DNA of 22,173 nucleotides from a bacterium (lineage in GTDB: Bacteria > Verrucomicrobiota > Verrucomicrobiae > Opitutales > Opitutaceae): NCBI GenBank assembly GCA_021780625.1, contig JAJXYI010000670.1, positions 1 to 22,173 on the forward strand. The letters are read 5' to 3'. Both the position numbers and the translations under genes were made by a program. The notes below the pieces were generated by a model that saw only the letters and a list, made by a program, of their open reading frames with translations, had not been told where the DNA came from and made no database searches. Of this stretch, positions 1 through 8,003 are shown piece by piece; position 1 is the first letter of the stretch; the number at the start of each line of letters is the position of its first letter.

Positions 1-10
1 TTCCCGAGTT

Positions 11-1138
11 TCAACGCCCTTGCATAAAGGGCTGGTTCCCCAGCCACGAGCTGAGTTCGTCGGCCATCGCCTGGTCGTCTTTCACACGCGGATGCGTCTC
101 TGTCCAGTGGGTGAAGACAAAGTGCGCCACGTCACGGTCGCCTGCCTCGAGTTTCGTCACAGCCGCCATCCAGGCTTTGCGCAGGACTTCACTCTTCGCG
201 CCTCCAAACATGCCTCCGCGCAGCAGCACGATTTCCGCCTTCGGATACGCCGCACGTATCGATTGGACCAGTGCGACGTAGCCCGCGGTGAAACCAGGCG
301 GGAACGGCTCGTGGTGCACCGAGGTGAACGAGTTGTCGTTTTCACCGAAATTCACGAAAACGACATCCGGCTGCCACGACGTGAGGTCCGCCTTTGGCGC
401 ACCCACCCGGGGATAGACGCGGTCCCAAACCTGCCCCGCGAGCATCGGCACATAACCCGCGCATATGCCCATGCCGCTCACGGCGATGCAGCGGTAGTCC
501 GCGTGAAAGGCCGCTGCCGTCAACGCTCCGTAGCTGAGCGCGTTGTCATGCGTAAGCCGGTCGTCCCACTGGTCGGCGGGACCGTCCTCGTTGCAGGCTC
601 CCACCGTGATCGAATCGCCGATGAATTCCATCTTCATGCGATAGGTCGGCCTTTGCGCCGCCCATAGCGCCGCACCATGCGCGACCTGGATGCCCTTGAA
701 GGCCACCGTGCCCGCCGTCGCCTCGCTGCGCTTGAAGAGCATCAGCCGGTGCCTCCCCGGACCCAGCGGAAGCGTCAGTTCGTAGCAGTGTTGCGAGGGA
801 TCGCGGAGCGCGAGGACGTGGCTCATCCCGTCCACGTGCACATCGAAGAAACACTGGTCCTGCAGGTGGTCGAATAGCAGCGCGATGCGGCTGCCCTCGA
901 AATCGATCCAGATTCGGCTGCCTTCCCAGATCGCCACCGGCGCCGCAGGCTTCGCGGTGTCGAAGCGTCCCTCGTACAGGAACCGGCTGTCCGACGCAGG
1001 CACCGTCGTCAGTCCGACGTCCGCCGAAGGCGAGGATTTGAAATATTGGCCATGGTCCGTGAGCGTCGGTTCGGCATGGATGGCCACCAATGCGAGGGCA
1101 TAATATGCGGCGGCACCGCGGAGGAATCGGGAGAGCAT
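11..1138 (-). CDS. Secreted SGNH/GDSL hydrolase, CE2-like acetyl esterase
   Basis: A 375-residue protein that probably removes acetyl groups from carbohydrate outside the cytoplasm. Residues 1-22 form a signal peptide with cleavage near AIHA|EP. Residues about 45-155 look like the jelly-roll domain that precedes the catalytic domain in carbohydrate esterase family 2. The SGNH domain follows, with the nucleophile motif GDS (Ser176), a Gly in SGMG (221-224), the GEND block (265-268) and the catalytic His at 349 in ETHPRV. The residue three before this His is Thr346, not Asp, so the classical triad acid is absent. CE2 enzymes that use a Ser-His dyad are known. I chose the start at 1138 because it puts the signal peptide at the N terminus. 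Starts at 1150 and 1261 are also open but add residues without signal character. The gene is divergent from the epimerase gene across 135 bp. Family call is good; substrate is inferred. Confidence 0.85.
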   Translation of the reverse strand: MLSRFLRGAAAYYALALVAIHAEPTLTDHGQYFKSSPSADVGLTTVPASDSRFLYEGRFDTAKPAAPVAIWEGSRIWIDFEGSRIALLFDHLQDQCFFDVHVDGMSHVLALRDPSQHCYELTLPLGPGRHRLMLFKRSEATAGTVAFKGIQVAHGAALWAAQRPTYRMKMEFIGDSITVGACNEDGPADQWDDRLTHDNALSYGALTAAAFHADYRCIAVSGMGICAGYVPMLAGQVWDRVYPRVGAPKADLTSWQPDVVFVNFGENDNSFTSVHHEPFPPGFTAGYVALVQSIRAAYPKAEIVLLRGGMFGGAKSEVLRKAWMAAVTKLEAGDRDVAHFVFTHWTETHPRVKDDQAMADELSSWLGNQPFMQGR

Positions 1139-1273
1139 GGGATCGATCATAAAGGGACCCAAACCCTGCCCAGCACGGGCCGGGTCCGTCAACGTCAAGC
1201 TTGCCCGCACCACTCGGGGATTGCACCCGCCGCGTGTGACGGAAAATGTGGCGGCACCCATTCCTCCACGATC
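1139..1273. promoter_or_regulatory. Divergent intergenic region between esterase and epimerase genes
   Basis: These 135 bp separate two divergently transcribed genes and must hold the promoters for both. I see no convincing -35/-10 pair, no clear LacI-type palindrome and no strong Shine-Dalgarno sequence on either side. The call rests only on gene orientation. Confidence 0.4.
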
Positions 1274-2302
1274 ATGCGCATTCTATTCATTGGCGGCACC
1301 GGCATCATCAGCACCGCCTGCACCCAGCTCGCCATCGCGCGCGGCCACTCGGTCACGCTCTGCAACCGTTCCCGCCACATCCCCATCCAGGGCGCCGCCC
1401 AGATCACGGTCGACATCAACGATCCTGTCGAATCCGAGCGCCTGCTCTCCGGCCACACCTGGGACGCCGTCGTCGATTTTCTCGTATTCACCCCGGTCGA
1501 ACTCGAACGGCGCATCGCTTTGTTCCGGGGCCGCACGGCCCAGTACATTTTCATCAGCTCCGCCAGCGCCTACCAGAAGCCGCTCAGTCACTACCTGATT
1601 ACCGAATCCACGCCGCTCGCGAATCCACATTGGGACTACTCCCGCAACAAGATCGCCTGCGAGGAACGCCTGCTGCGCGCCCTGCGCGAGGAGTCCTTCC
1701 CAATGACGATCGTGCGGCCGTCGTTCACGTTCGGCGACACCGTCATTCCTCTCGCCGTCAACAGCTGGCTCAAAAGCTACACGGCTATCGACCGCATGCG
1801 CCGCGGCCTGCCGGTCATCGTCCCGGGCGACGGTCTTTCGCTTTGGACCATGACCCATAATTCCGATTTCGCCAAGGGCCTGGTCGGCCTGTGCGGCCAC
1901 CGCGGAGCCATCGGACAGTCCTTTCATATCACGTCCGACGAGGTGCTCACCTGGGACCAGATCTACCAGCAGACGGCCGAGGCTGCAGGAGTCTCCCATC
2001 CGAAGCTGGTGCACATCGCGACGGACTTTCTCTGCGCTTGCGACCCCGGCTTCACGGGCGGCCTGCTCGGCGACAAGTCGCACTCCGCCGTGTTCGACAA
2101 CACGAAAATCAAACGTTTTGTGCCCGACTACGTCGCCACCACCCGCTACCGCGACGGCATCGCCCGGACGATCGCCTGGTACGACGCCGATCCGGCGTGC
2201 CGCCATATCGACGAAGCCGCAAACCTGACCTGGGACCGTATCCTGTCCGCCTACGACCACGGCCTGCGCGCGGCGGCCTCCGAGTTTCGTCACAAAAGCT
2301 GA
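1274..2302 (+). CDS. NAD(P)-dependent epimerase/dehydratase (extended SDR family)
   Basis: A 342-residue soluble protein of the extended short-chain dehydrogenase/reductase fold, related to nucleotide-sugar epimerases and to isoflavone-reductase-like NAD-dependent epimerases. The Rossmann nucleotide-binding motif GGTGIIS is at residues 7-13 directly after the first beta strand, so the start at 1274 is well supported. The open frame extends further upstream but lacks family character. The SSASAY segment at 95-100 and the Y-x3-K pair (Tyr122, Lys126 in DYSRNK) supply the catalytic residues. VRPSFTFGD at about 147-155 is the usual strand and loop after the catalytic helix. The substrate is not evident. 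The divergent esterase suggests sugar metabolism, but this is inference. Confidence 0.85.
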   Translation: MRILFIGGTGIISTACTQLAIARGHSVTLCNRSRHIPIQGAAQITVDINDPVESERLLSGHTWDAVVDFLVFTPVELERRIALFRGRTAQYIFISSASAYQKPLSHYLITESTPLANPHWDYSRNKIACEERLLRALREESFPMTIVRPSFTFGDTVIPLAVNSWLKSYTAIDRMRRGLPVIVPGDGLSLWTMTHNSDFAKGLVGLCGHRGAIGQSFHITSDEVLTWDQIYQQTAEAAGVSHPKLVHIATDFLCACDPGFTGGLLGDKSHSAVFDNTKIKRFVPDYVATTRYRDGIARTIAWYDADPACRHIDEAANLTWDRILSAYDHGLRAAASEFRHKS

Positions 2303-2306
2303 ACGG

Positions 2307-2326
2307 CGTTCGGGAGCCTCCGAACG
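2307..2326 (+). terminator. Possible hairpin terminator after the epimerase gene
   Basis: A perfect 7-bp inverted repeat (CGTTCGG / CCGAACG) with a 6-nt loop lies four bases after the epimerase stop codon. There is no T-tract behind it, so it may only stabilise the mRNA end or act with Rho. It also falls between the epimerase gene and the tRNA, where a transcription end would be expected. Confidence 0.35.
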
Positions 2327-2412
2327 GGACGGCGTTCCGTCATCGCCCGGGACTTCGTTTTCCGACTCGTGTCTGCACCTGCGATCCCGCAAATATGCGG
2401 CGATCCCTCCCT

Positions 2413-2498
2413 GCCCGGATGGCGAAATGGTAGACGCACGAGACTTAAAATCTTGTTTCCGTAAGGAAGTGTGGGTTCGAGTCCCACTCCGGGCACCA
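2413..2498 (+). tRNA. tRNA-Leu (anticodon UAA)
   Basis: An 86-base class II tRNA with a long variable arm. The acceptor stem GCCCGGA (2413-2419) pairs with TCCGGGC (2488-2494), followed by discriminator A and an encoded CCA at 2496-2498. The anticodon stem CGAGA/TCTTG (2439-2443, 2451-2455) encloses the loop CTTAAAA, giving anticodon TAA at 2446-2448. The T-loop GGTTCGAGTCCC is canonical. It reads UUA and UUG leucine codons, which are rare in such a GC-rich genome. A palindromic repeat begins at the base after CCA. Confidence 0.97.
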
Positions 2499-2622
2499 GG
2501 CTTCGTCGTAGCTTCGCTACGGACTACGCCTGGCTGCGCCGCTCCGAAGACAATCCGGATAAAGGTGAATCACAGCGCAGAAGCCTGCCGGGCGTAGTCG
2601 TCGCCACCGGCGACACGAAGCC
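2499..2622. repeat. Palindromic intergenic repeat abutting the tRNA 3' end
   Basis: About 124 bp built from nested inverted repeats. The outer arms are GGCTTCGTCG (2499-2508) and CGACACGAAGCC (2611-2622). Inner arms are GACTACGCCTGGC (from 2522) and GCCGGGCGTAGTC (ending 2599). Two small hairpins are GTAGC-TTC-GCTAC near 2509-2521 and GTCGCC-ACC-GGCGAC (2600-2614). This layout resembles REP/BIME-type or integron attC-like folded elements. I cannot tell which without genome copies. It carries no gene and lies between the tRNA and the LacI-type regulator. Confidence 0.6.
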
Positions 2623-2680
2623 CGGCTCTTCGTTCCGATTGCCATTCGGTCAATTCATCTGCGCAATCCACGACAGATCC

Positions 2681-3754
2681 ATGGCTGGCCGCATCACACA
2701 AGCAGAGGTCGCCCGTCGCGCCGGGGTGCACGTCACCACGGTTTCCCTCGCGCTGAGAAACCACCCCAGTCTTCCCGCCAGCACGCGCGAGCGCATCCAG
2801 TCGCTCGCCGACGAAATGGGCTACCGTCCCGATCCGATGCTGCGCGCGTTGATCGCGTACCGGCACAAGGAGAAGCCCGCCAGCGCAGCCACCACCCTCG
2901 CGTACCTCACTCACTGGGGCTCGCGCTGGGGCTGGAAGGCGTCACCCGCCCACGCCGATTTCTACTCCGGTGCCGCAGCGCGGGCTGCACAGCTCGGCTA
3001 CCGTCTCGAACACTTCTGGCTCGGCGAACGCGCGACCACGCCTCGCAGCCTCAGCCACTCGCTCGCCGCCCGCGGCATCGCAGGCCTCATCGTCGCCTCC
3101 CATCGCTGGGAAAACGATGCCGAGCTGCAGATGGACTGGAAACGATTCTGCGCTGTCAAAATCGACTTCTTCCCCCACTCGCCCCATCTGCACACGGTCA
3201 CCAACGACCAGCGGGCCATCATCCGGCTCGCCCTGCAGCGGGTCGCCGCCGCTGGCTACCGCCGCATCGGCTTTGTCATGCCGCGATGGTGGGACCGCTT
3301 CGTCGACCAGGCCTGGTCCGCAGGTTTCCTCGCCGAACAACAGAATCTGCCCGAAGGCGACCGAGTCCCCATCCTCGCCTATGCGTCCGCACGGCCCGAG
3401 CCGTCGGCAAGCGGCGGACACACGCCCGTCCCGGCCCGTGAACTCAAGGCGTGGCTCGACCGCCACCGCCCCGAGGCCCTCATCAGCTGGGCCCCCTTCG
3501 TGCGTCCCCGGCTCGCCGATCTGGGCCTGCGGATCCCTCGCGATCTCGCCTACGTGGACATCTTTCGCACCGACGGCGATTCCGAGGCCGCAGGCATCCG
3601 CCAGAACTGTCGACGCGTCGGCGAACTCGCCGTGGAGCTGCTGGCCGGCCAGCTGACGCAGTACTCGTTCGGCGTGCCCGAATTCCCGACCTCCACCCTC
3701 GTGGGTGGAACCTGGTTCGACGGCCCTTCCTTGCCCCCTCGCACGGCCGTCTGA
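2681..3754 (+). CDS. LacI-family transcriptional regulator
   Basis: A 357-residue sugar-responsive DNA-binding protein. Residues about 4-50 carry the LacI helix-turn-helix: ITQAEVARRAGVHVTTVSLALRN is the HTH, and the following STRERIQSLADEMGYRPD is the usual third helix and hinge entry. The rest is a periplasmic-binding-protein-like effector domain, with 'AAGYRRIGFVMP' near 190-200 as the conserved strand. I start it at 2681 (MAGRITQ) because the HTH normally begins within the first ten residues. The open frame runs upstream through the tRNA and repeat and is not credible there. It lies 112 bp ahead of the secreted glycosidase on the same strand and is the natural candidate regulator of it. 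Effector unknown. Confidence 0.9.
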   Translation: MAGRITQAEVARRAGVHVTTVSLALRNHPSLPASTRERIQSLADEMGYRPDPMLRALIAYRHKEKPASAATTLAYLTHWGSRWGWKASPAHADFYSGAAARAAQLGYRLEHFWLGERATTPRSLSHSLAARGIAGLIVASHRWENDAELQMDWKRFCAVKIDFFPHSPHLHTVTNDQRAIIRLALQRVAAAGYRRIGFVMPRWWDRFVDQAWSAGFLAEQQNLPEGDRVPILAYASARPEPSASGGHTPVPARELKAWLDRHRPEALISWAPFVRPRLADLGLRIPRDLAYVDIFRTDGDSEAAGIRQNCRRVGELAVELLAGQLTQYSFGVPEFPTSTLVGGTWFDGPSLPPRTAV

Positions 3755-3866
3755 GTTTTCGTCGCCACGCTTCGATCCCCCGTCCGATCTATAGGAAGAC
3801 TGACGAGGTGCTTGCTGCACACTGCGCCCACGCGCGACCTTGCCCGCTTCGTAGTTCACCCGCCCC

Positions 3867-6200
3867 ATGCGCCCTCTCCCTCCCCTGTTGTTCCTCGCCA
3901 TGATTCTGGCTCCCCTGGCCCGCGCCGACGTCCAGGTTTCCATCGACACCACGTCGTATGTGCGGCCTCTCAGCAGCCAGCATTTCGGCCTCAATACGGC
4001 CATCTGGGATCACACCCTCTCCCAGGACGCCGCGGATTTCCAGGACCTCGGCACGCTGACCCTTCGCTTCCCCGGCGGCTCCCTCTCCGACGCCTACCAC
4101 TGGCAGACCAACATGACCCAGGACCAGAGCTGGAACGGTCCCTGGTTTTCCGACTACTTGGAGTTCGGCAAGCTCGTCCAGGCGCTCCACGCCCGGGCCA
4201 TGATCACGGTCAACTACGGCAGCGGCACCCCCGAGGAGGCCGCCGCCTGGGTCGACGCGGCAAACAACCAAGATGGGTTCGGCTTCAAGTACTGGGAGGT
4301 CGGCAACGAATGCTACGGGAGCTGGGAGGAAGACAAGCAGTCCACCCCCCACGACCCGGTCGTCTACGCCACCCGCTTCGCCGACTACTACGCGAAGATG
4401 AAGGCCGTCGATCCCACGATCCGGATCGGCGCCGTCATCGCCGCGCGCAGCTCGTACTACACGATGACGCCCCTCGACGACTCATATAGGGGCTCCCACA
4501 CCGTCGTCGATCCCCGCACCAACGTCTCCCACAGCGGTTGGACCCCCGTGATGCTCACGACCCTCAAGTCCCTCGGCGTCACCCCCGATTTCGTCATCTT
4601 CCACCGCTACCTGCTCACCCCGGGCCAGGAGACCGACACCGATCTGCTCAACTCCTCCGCGACCTGGGTCAATGACGCCACCGAGATCCGCCAGGAACTC
4701 ACCGACTACCTCGGCGCCGCCGGCGCCAATGTCGAGATGATCACGACCGAGAACAATTCCGTGTCCTACGGCGCGGGCAAGCAGACTGCCAGTCTCGTCA
4801 CCGCCCTTTTCTGCGCCGACAGCTTCGGCAGCATGATCCAGACCCAGTTCAATGGTGACTACTGGTGGGAGTACCTGAACGGCAACAGCACCACCGGCAA
4901 CAACAGCCCCTCATTGTACGGCTGGCGCAACTACGGTGCCGACGCCATCATCACCCCGGTCAACAACGTCAACCAGAAGCTCCCCGCCTACTACGCGATC
5001 AAGATGATTTCGAAGTTCGCCCGGCCCAGCGACGAGGTCGTCAGTGCCTCCAGCGACAACCCCCTCCTGTCCTGCTACTCCGTGCGACGCACCGACGGCT
5101 CCCTCGGCATCCTCGTCGTCAACAAGAGTCCGGACACCACCGAGACGGCCGATTTCTCGATCGCGCACTTCAACCCGGGCGCGACCGCGACGACGTATAC
5201 GTATGGGATTCCCCAGGACAACGCGGCGCGCGACGGGACAGGGAACACCGACATCGCCTCCGGCGTCATGGCGATTCCCGGAACGGCCTTCTCCGCGTCC
5301 TTCGCCCCCTATTCGATCAACGTCATCGTGATTCCGCCCGCGGTCGCCCCCTCCAGCAGCTCGATCCTGTATTCCCTCTCGGCCCGGGGCTATGTGGGCA
5401 GTTCCACCGACACGAATCCCTCGCTGACGATCGGCTTCTCCGTATCCGGCGGCGCCAAGACGCTGCTCCTGCGCGGCGTCGGCCCCACGCTCGCGAACCT
5501 GCACGTCGCCGGCTCGCTCGCGGACCCTACACTGACCGTCTACAACATCGCGCCCAACGGCACTCCGACCCAGGCGGGTGGAAATGACAATTGGGGCGGC
5601 ACCCAGGCGCTTCAGAACCTTTTCAGCACGACCGGCGATTTCGCCCTGCCCGCCAACTCCAAGGATGCCGCCATGCAGTTCGCCGCTCCCGGCGGCCTAG
5701 GAACCGCGGAAATCACCAGCGTCGACGGCACGCCCGGCGTGGCCCTCGGCGAGATCTACTCGGCCGATACCACCCAAGCCTCGCGCCTGATCGGCCTGTC
5801 TGCCCGCGCCATCGTGGGCACCGGTGACAACGTCCTCGTCGGCGGCTTCGTCATCACCGGCTCGGCTCCCATGAAGGTCCTCATCCGCGGCATCGGACCG
5901 ACGCTCGCAAACCTGGGCATCAAAAACCCGCTCGGCGACCCCACACTCACGCTGTACGATGCGAAGGGAAACATCATCAGTGCGAACGACGACTGGGGCG
6001 GCTCCCAGGCCTTGGTCGACGCCTTTACAAAGACCGGCGATTTCGCGCTGGATCCCCTGTCCAAGGACGCCGCGATCCTCATCACCCTTCCACCGGGCCT
6101 CTACACCGCCCAGGTGTCCCCCGCCGGCGGCACCGCCCAGGTCCCCGCCGCAGGCTCGCCGTCCGGCGTCGCCCTCGTCGAGATCTACCAGGTGCCATGA
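3867..6200 (+). CDS. Secreted clan GH-A glycosidase (GH51-like) with duplicated C-terminal domain
   Basis: A 777-residue exported enzyme. Residues 1-20 are a signal peptide ending LARA|DV. The catalytic (beta/alpha)8 part spans about 22-380. LRFPGGSLSDAYHW (66-79) matches the GH51 signature region LRxPGGN...YHW. Glu148 in WEVGNE is the likely acid/base, and Glu295 in ITTENN the likely nucleophile. His246-Arg-Tyr248 sits in the usual position between them. Residues about 385-490 form a beta domain as in arabinofuranosidases. Two copies of a roughly 130-residue domain follow (about 504-632 and 643-774). Each has LSARG/LSARA, GF, K-(T/V)-L-(L/I)-(L/I)-RG(V/I)GPTLAN, DPTLT-(V/L)-Y and D-(N/D)-WGG. 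Alpha-L-arabinofuranosidase is the best guess, but other GH-A families (GH39, GH79) are possible. It follows the LacI-type regulator after 112 bp and may act with the esterase on the same polymer. Confidence 0.8.
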   Translation: MRPLPPLLFLAMILAPLARADVQVSIDTTSYVRPLSSQHFGLNTAIWDHTLSQDAADFQDLGTLTLRFPGGSLSDAYHWQTNMTQDQSWNGPWFSDYLEFGKLVQALHARAMITVNYGSGTPEEAAAWVDAANNQDGFGFKYWEVGNECYGSWEEDKQSTPHDPVVYATRFADYYAKMKAVDPTIRIGAVIAARSSYYTMTPLDDSYRGSHTVVDPRTNVSHSGWTPVMLTTLKSLGVTPDFVIFHRYLLTPGQETDTDLLNSSATWVNDATEIRQELTDYLGAAGANVEMITTENNSVSYGAGKQTASLVTALFCADSFGSMIQTQFNGDYWWEYLNGNSTTGNNSPSLYGWRNYGADAIITPVNNVNQKLPAYYAIKMISKFARPSDEVVSASSDNPLLSCYSVRRTDGSLGILVVNKSPDTTETADFSIAHFNPGATATTYTYGIPQDNAARDGTGNTDIASGVMAIPGTAFSASFAPYSINVIVIPPAVAPSSSSILYSLSARGYVGSSTDTNPSLTIGFSVSGGAKTLLLRGVGPTLANLHVAGSLADPTLTVYNIAPNGTPTQAGGNDNWGGTQALQNLFSTTGDFALPANSKDAAMQFAAPGGLGTAEITSVDGTPGVALGEIYSADTTQASRLIGLSARAIVGTGDNVLVGGFVITGSAPMKVLIRGIGPTLANLGIKNPLGDPTLTLYDAKGNIISANDDWGGSQALVDAFTKTGDFALDPLSKDAAILITLPPGLYTAQVSPAGGTAQVPAAGSPSGVALVEIYQVP
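5376..6188 (+). repeat. Tandem C-terminal domain duplication inside the glycosidase gene
   Basis: Two copies of one domain, encoded at about 5376-5762 and 5793-6188, share RG(V/I)GPTLANL, DPTLT and DWGG/NWGG-(T/S)-QAL motifs, then TGDFAL and SKDAA. The protein similarity is strong but the DNA copies have diverged, so this is an old duplication. This domain is found at the C termini of many large secreted proteins of Opitutaceae. Its role is not known to me; it may aid surface retention or export. Confidence 0.7.
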
Positions 6201-6340
6201 GGCAGAGGTCGGAAGTCGGATTTCGGACGTCGGAGGGGGTTGTCTGCCGGCGGCCGAGGACGGCCGGATGAAACTTGGCTTCGGATCTGGGTACTCTGCC
6301 CCCTGATCTCTCACTTCAAACTTCTGTCCTGGCCTCTGCC
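6201..6340. repeat. Palindromic intergenic repeat with GGCAGAGG ends
   Basis: The 148 bp between the glycosidase stop and the MFS stop begin with GGCAGAGG (6201-6208) and end with its exact reverse complement CCTCTGCC (6333-6340). The left arm continues as short GTCGGA-type direct repeats (about 6207-6237). Another CTCTGCC is at 6294-6300. It sits between two convergent genes and could form a large stem acting as a bidirectional terminator. No gene is visible here. Confidence 0.45.
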
Positions 6341-6348
6341 ATCAGGCC

Positions 6349-7620
6349 TCACACGTCCGCATTCTCCAGCCCGCCAAAGAAGCGCTGGTAGACGATCAGG
6401 TATCCAAGCTGGAACATAGCCGCCGCTAGGAAGGGCGCGGTGAGCCAGCCGTAGTGGAGCATCACGCCCGCAATCGCCGGACCGATCGCACGAGGCACCT
6501 GGATCGAGACGTTGTTCACCGTCGCCGCCAAGCCCTGGCGATGCTGGCGCGTCAACCCCATCGTCAACGCCTGCCTTACCCCGATGGTCCCCTGATTGAA
6601 CGCGGCTCGCACCGCCCATAACACGGCCGCCAATCCAAAGACCGGCATGAAGGGCGTCAGCACCATCAGAACCAGGCCCACGCCGCGCATGACCACCACC
6701 GTGCGCACCACGCCGAACCGAGGAGCGATCCGTGCAGCAACCAGCCCTCCAAGGGCCGCCAGCACAAAGCCGGCGCCAATCGCGATGCCAATCGTCCCCG
6801 GACCGTGCCCAAACCGCCTGAGAAACCAATACGCCATCAGAGGCGCCACCATGCCGATGCCAAAACCGTTGAGCATGTTCGCCAAGGCTAGTCTCACCAA
6901 ATGCCGGTTCTCCGCCCGGTTCGTCTCCGATGCCGCGTCCCGCTGCGCGGTCGAGCCCTCCGCGCCCGTCTTCGGCGTCTCAGGCGCCTTCCGACGTTTT
7001 TCGTCCGGCGCCCGGACAAACATCACCAGTCCGACGATCGAGCCCAACAAGGGCAGCACAAACAAGGGCCGGTACGCCAGCGCTCCCGGCAGGGCGTGAC
7101 CCCATACCGCAGGGAGTCCCGCCAACAGCGCCCCGACCGCCATGCCCGCAAACCCTAGCACCGAATTCAGGCTGAACACCCGCGCCCGCTGCGACTGCGG
7201 CAGATTTTGCGCCAACCATGCTTGTTCAAGCGGACCAAAGGGTCCCGCCGCACCATTCGCACCGCGCCCAAATCCCCCCATGACCGCCCCCAGCGTCAAA
7301 ACCCAGCCCGCTCCGCTGCACAACGCCAGCAACGCGCTGATCATCGAAAGTCCCTCGTACGCGAGCAGGAAGGGTTTCCGTCCAAGCCGGTCGCTCGCCG
7401 GACCTATGAGCACCGTCAGAATCACTCCAAACAGGAGCGCGGCCGACAACAGCACGCCGATCATCGCCGCACTCCAGCCCAGCGCATGCAGATAAAGCGT
7501 GAATCCCACCACCAGCGCCCCTTGCCCGATGCTCCGCGCAAAACGGGCGGCCATGACGAGCTTGACGGCGGCCGGCCAGGCGTCGGCAGATGATTGGTCT
7601 GGAGATTTCGCGAGTCTCAT
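6349..7620 (-). CDS. MFS transporter
   Basis: A 423-residue inner-membrane protein with about twelve hydrophobic segments, of usual length for a 12-helix major facilitator. Motif A between helices 2 and 3 is clear in GPASDRLGRKPF (about 73-84 from this start). A hydrophilic loop rich in Lys, Arg and Glu (EKRRKAPETPKTGAEG...) in the middle separates the two six-helix halves. I chose the start at 7620 (MRLAKS), close to the first helix. A start at 7674 would add 18 polar residues and cannot be excluded. No neighbour indicates a substrate. It is convergent with the glycosidase gene. Confidence 0.85.
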   Translation of the reverse strand: MRLAKSPDQSSADAWPAAVKLVMAARFARSIGQGALVVGFTLYLHALGWSAAMIGVLLSAALLFGVILTVLIGPASDRLGRKPFLLAYEGLSMISALLALCSGAGWVLTLGAVMGGFGRGANGAAGPFGPLEQAWLAQNLPQSQRARVFSLNSVLGFAGMAVGALLAGLPAVWGHALPGALAYRPLFVLPLLGSIVGLVMFVRAPDEKRRKAPETPKTGAEGSTAQRDAASETNRAENRHLVRLALANMLNGFGIGMVAPLMAYWFLRRFGHGPGTIGIAIGAGFVLAALGGLVAARIAPRFGVVRTVVVMRGVGLVLMVLTPFMPVFGLAAVLWAVRAAFNQGTIGVRQALTMGLTRQHRQGLAATVNNVSIQVPRAIGPAIAGVMLHYGWLTAPFLAAAMFQLGYLIVYQRFFGGLENADV

Positions 7621-8003
7621 GTGCGGCGAAGGATGCGAGACGTCCGCAACGCCCCCCCGGTTTCCTGTCCGCACCCCACGAACGCCACTCGTGCGACCGA
7701 ACCGACTTCCCTGTCACAACTTACCCAGTACACCCAGGTCCCGTGGCAAAATTGCCCCCGAGCCCCCACCACACCGCGCACTCTTGCCGCAAACCGGGAT
7801 CGTGGCCCGAGGGCGAGGGGCGCCGTGTCGCCGTTTCCAAGTATCTCATTTCTCCGCATGGATCCAAGCCACCACAGCGCCCACCCCGCATCAACGAAAG
7901 ACTCGAACCGCCTCCCAAGGCGAGGGGCGTTGACGCTGCTCGCGGAGGGACGGATGATTCGCGCATGGCTCGCGTACACACCGGAGGCGGAGATTTGCCA
8001 CGC
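7621..8003. other. Intergenic region between MFS and CHAD genes
   Basis: About 380 bp between two divergent genes. Open frames cross it on both strands, but none has recognisable protein character, and the CHAD frame has no family similarity before about 8004. It presumably holds both promoters. I see no convincing promoter boxes, RNA gene or repeat. Confidence 0.4.

Noticed and set aside
1283..2392. 369-residue minus-strand open frame over the epimerase gene
   Set aside because: Shadow frame of a clear SDR gene; no recognisable features.
2942..4003. 353-residue minus-strand open frame across the LacI-type and glycosidase genes
   Set aside because: Opposes the recognised LacI and GH genes, low-complexity composition, no motif.
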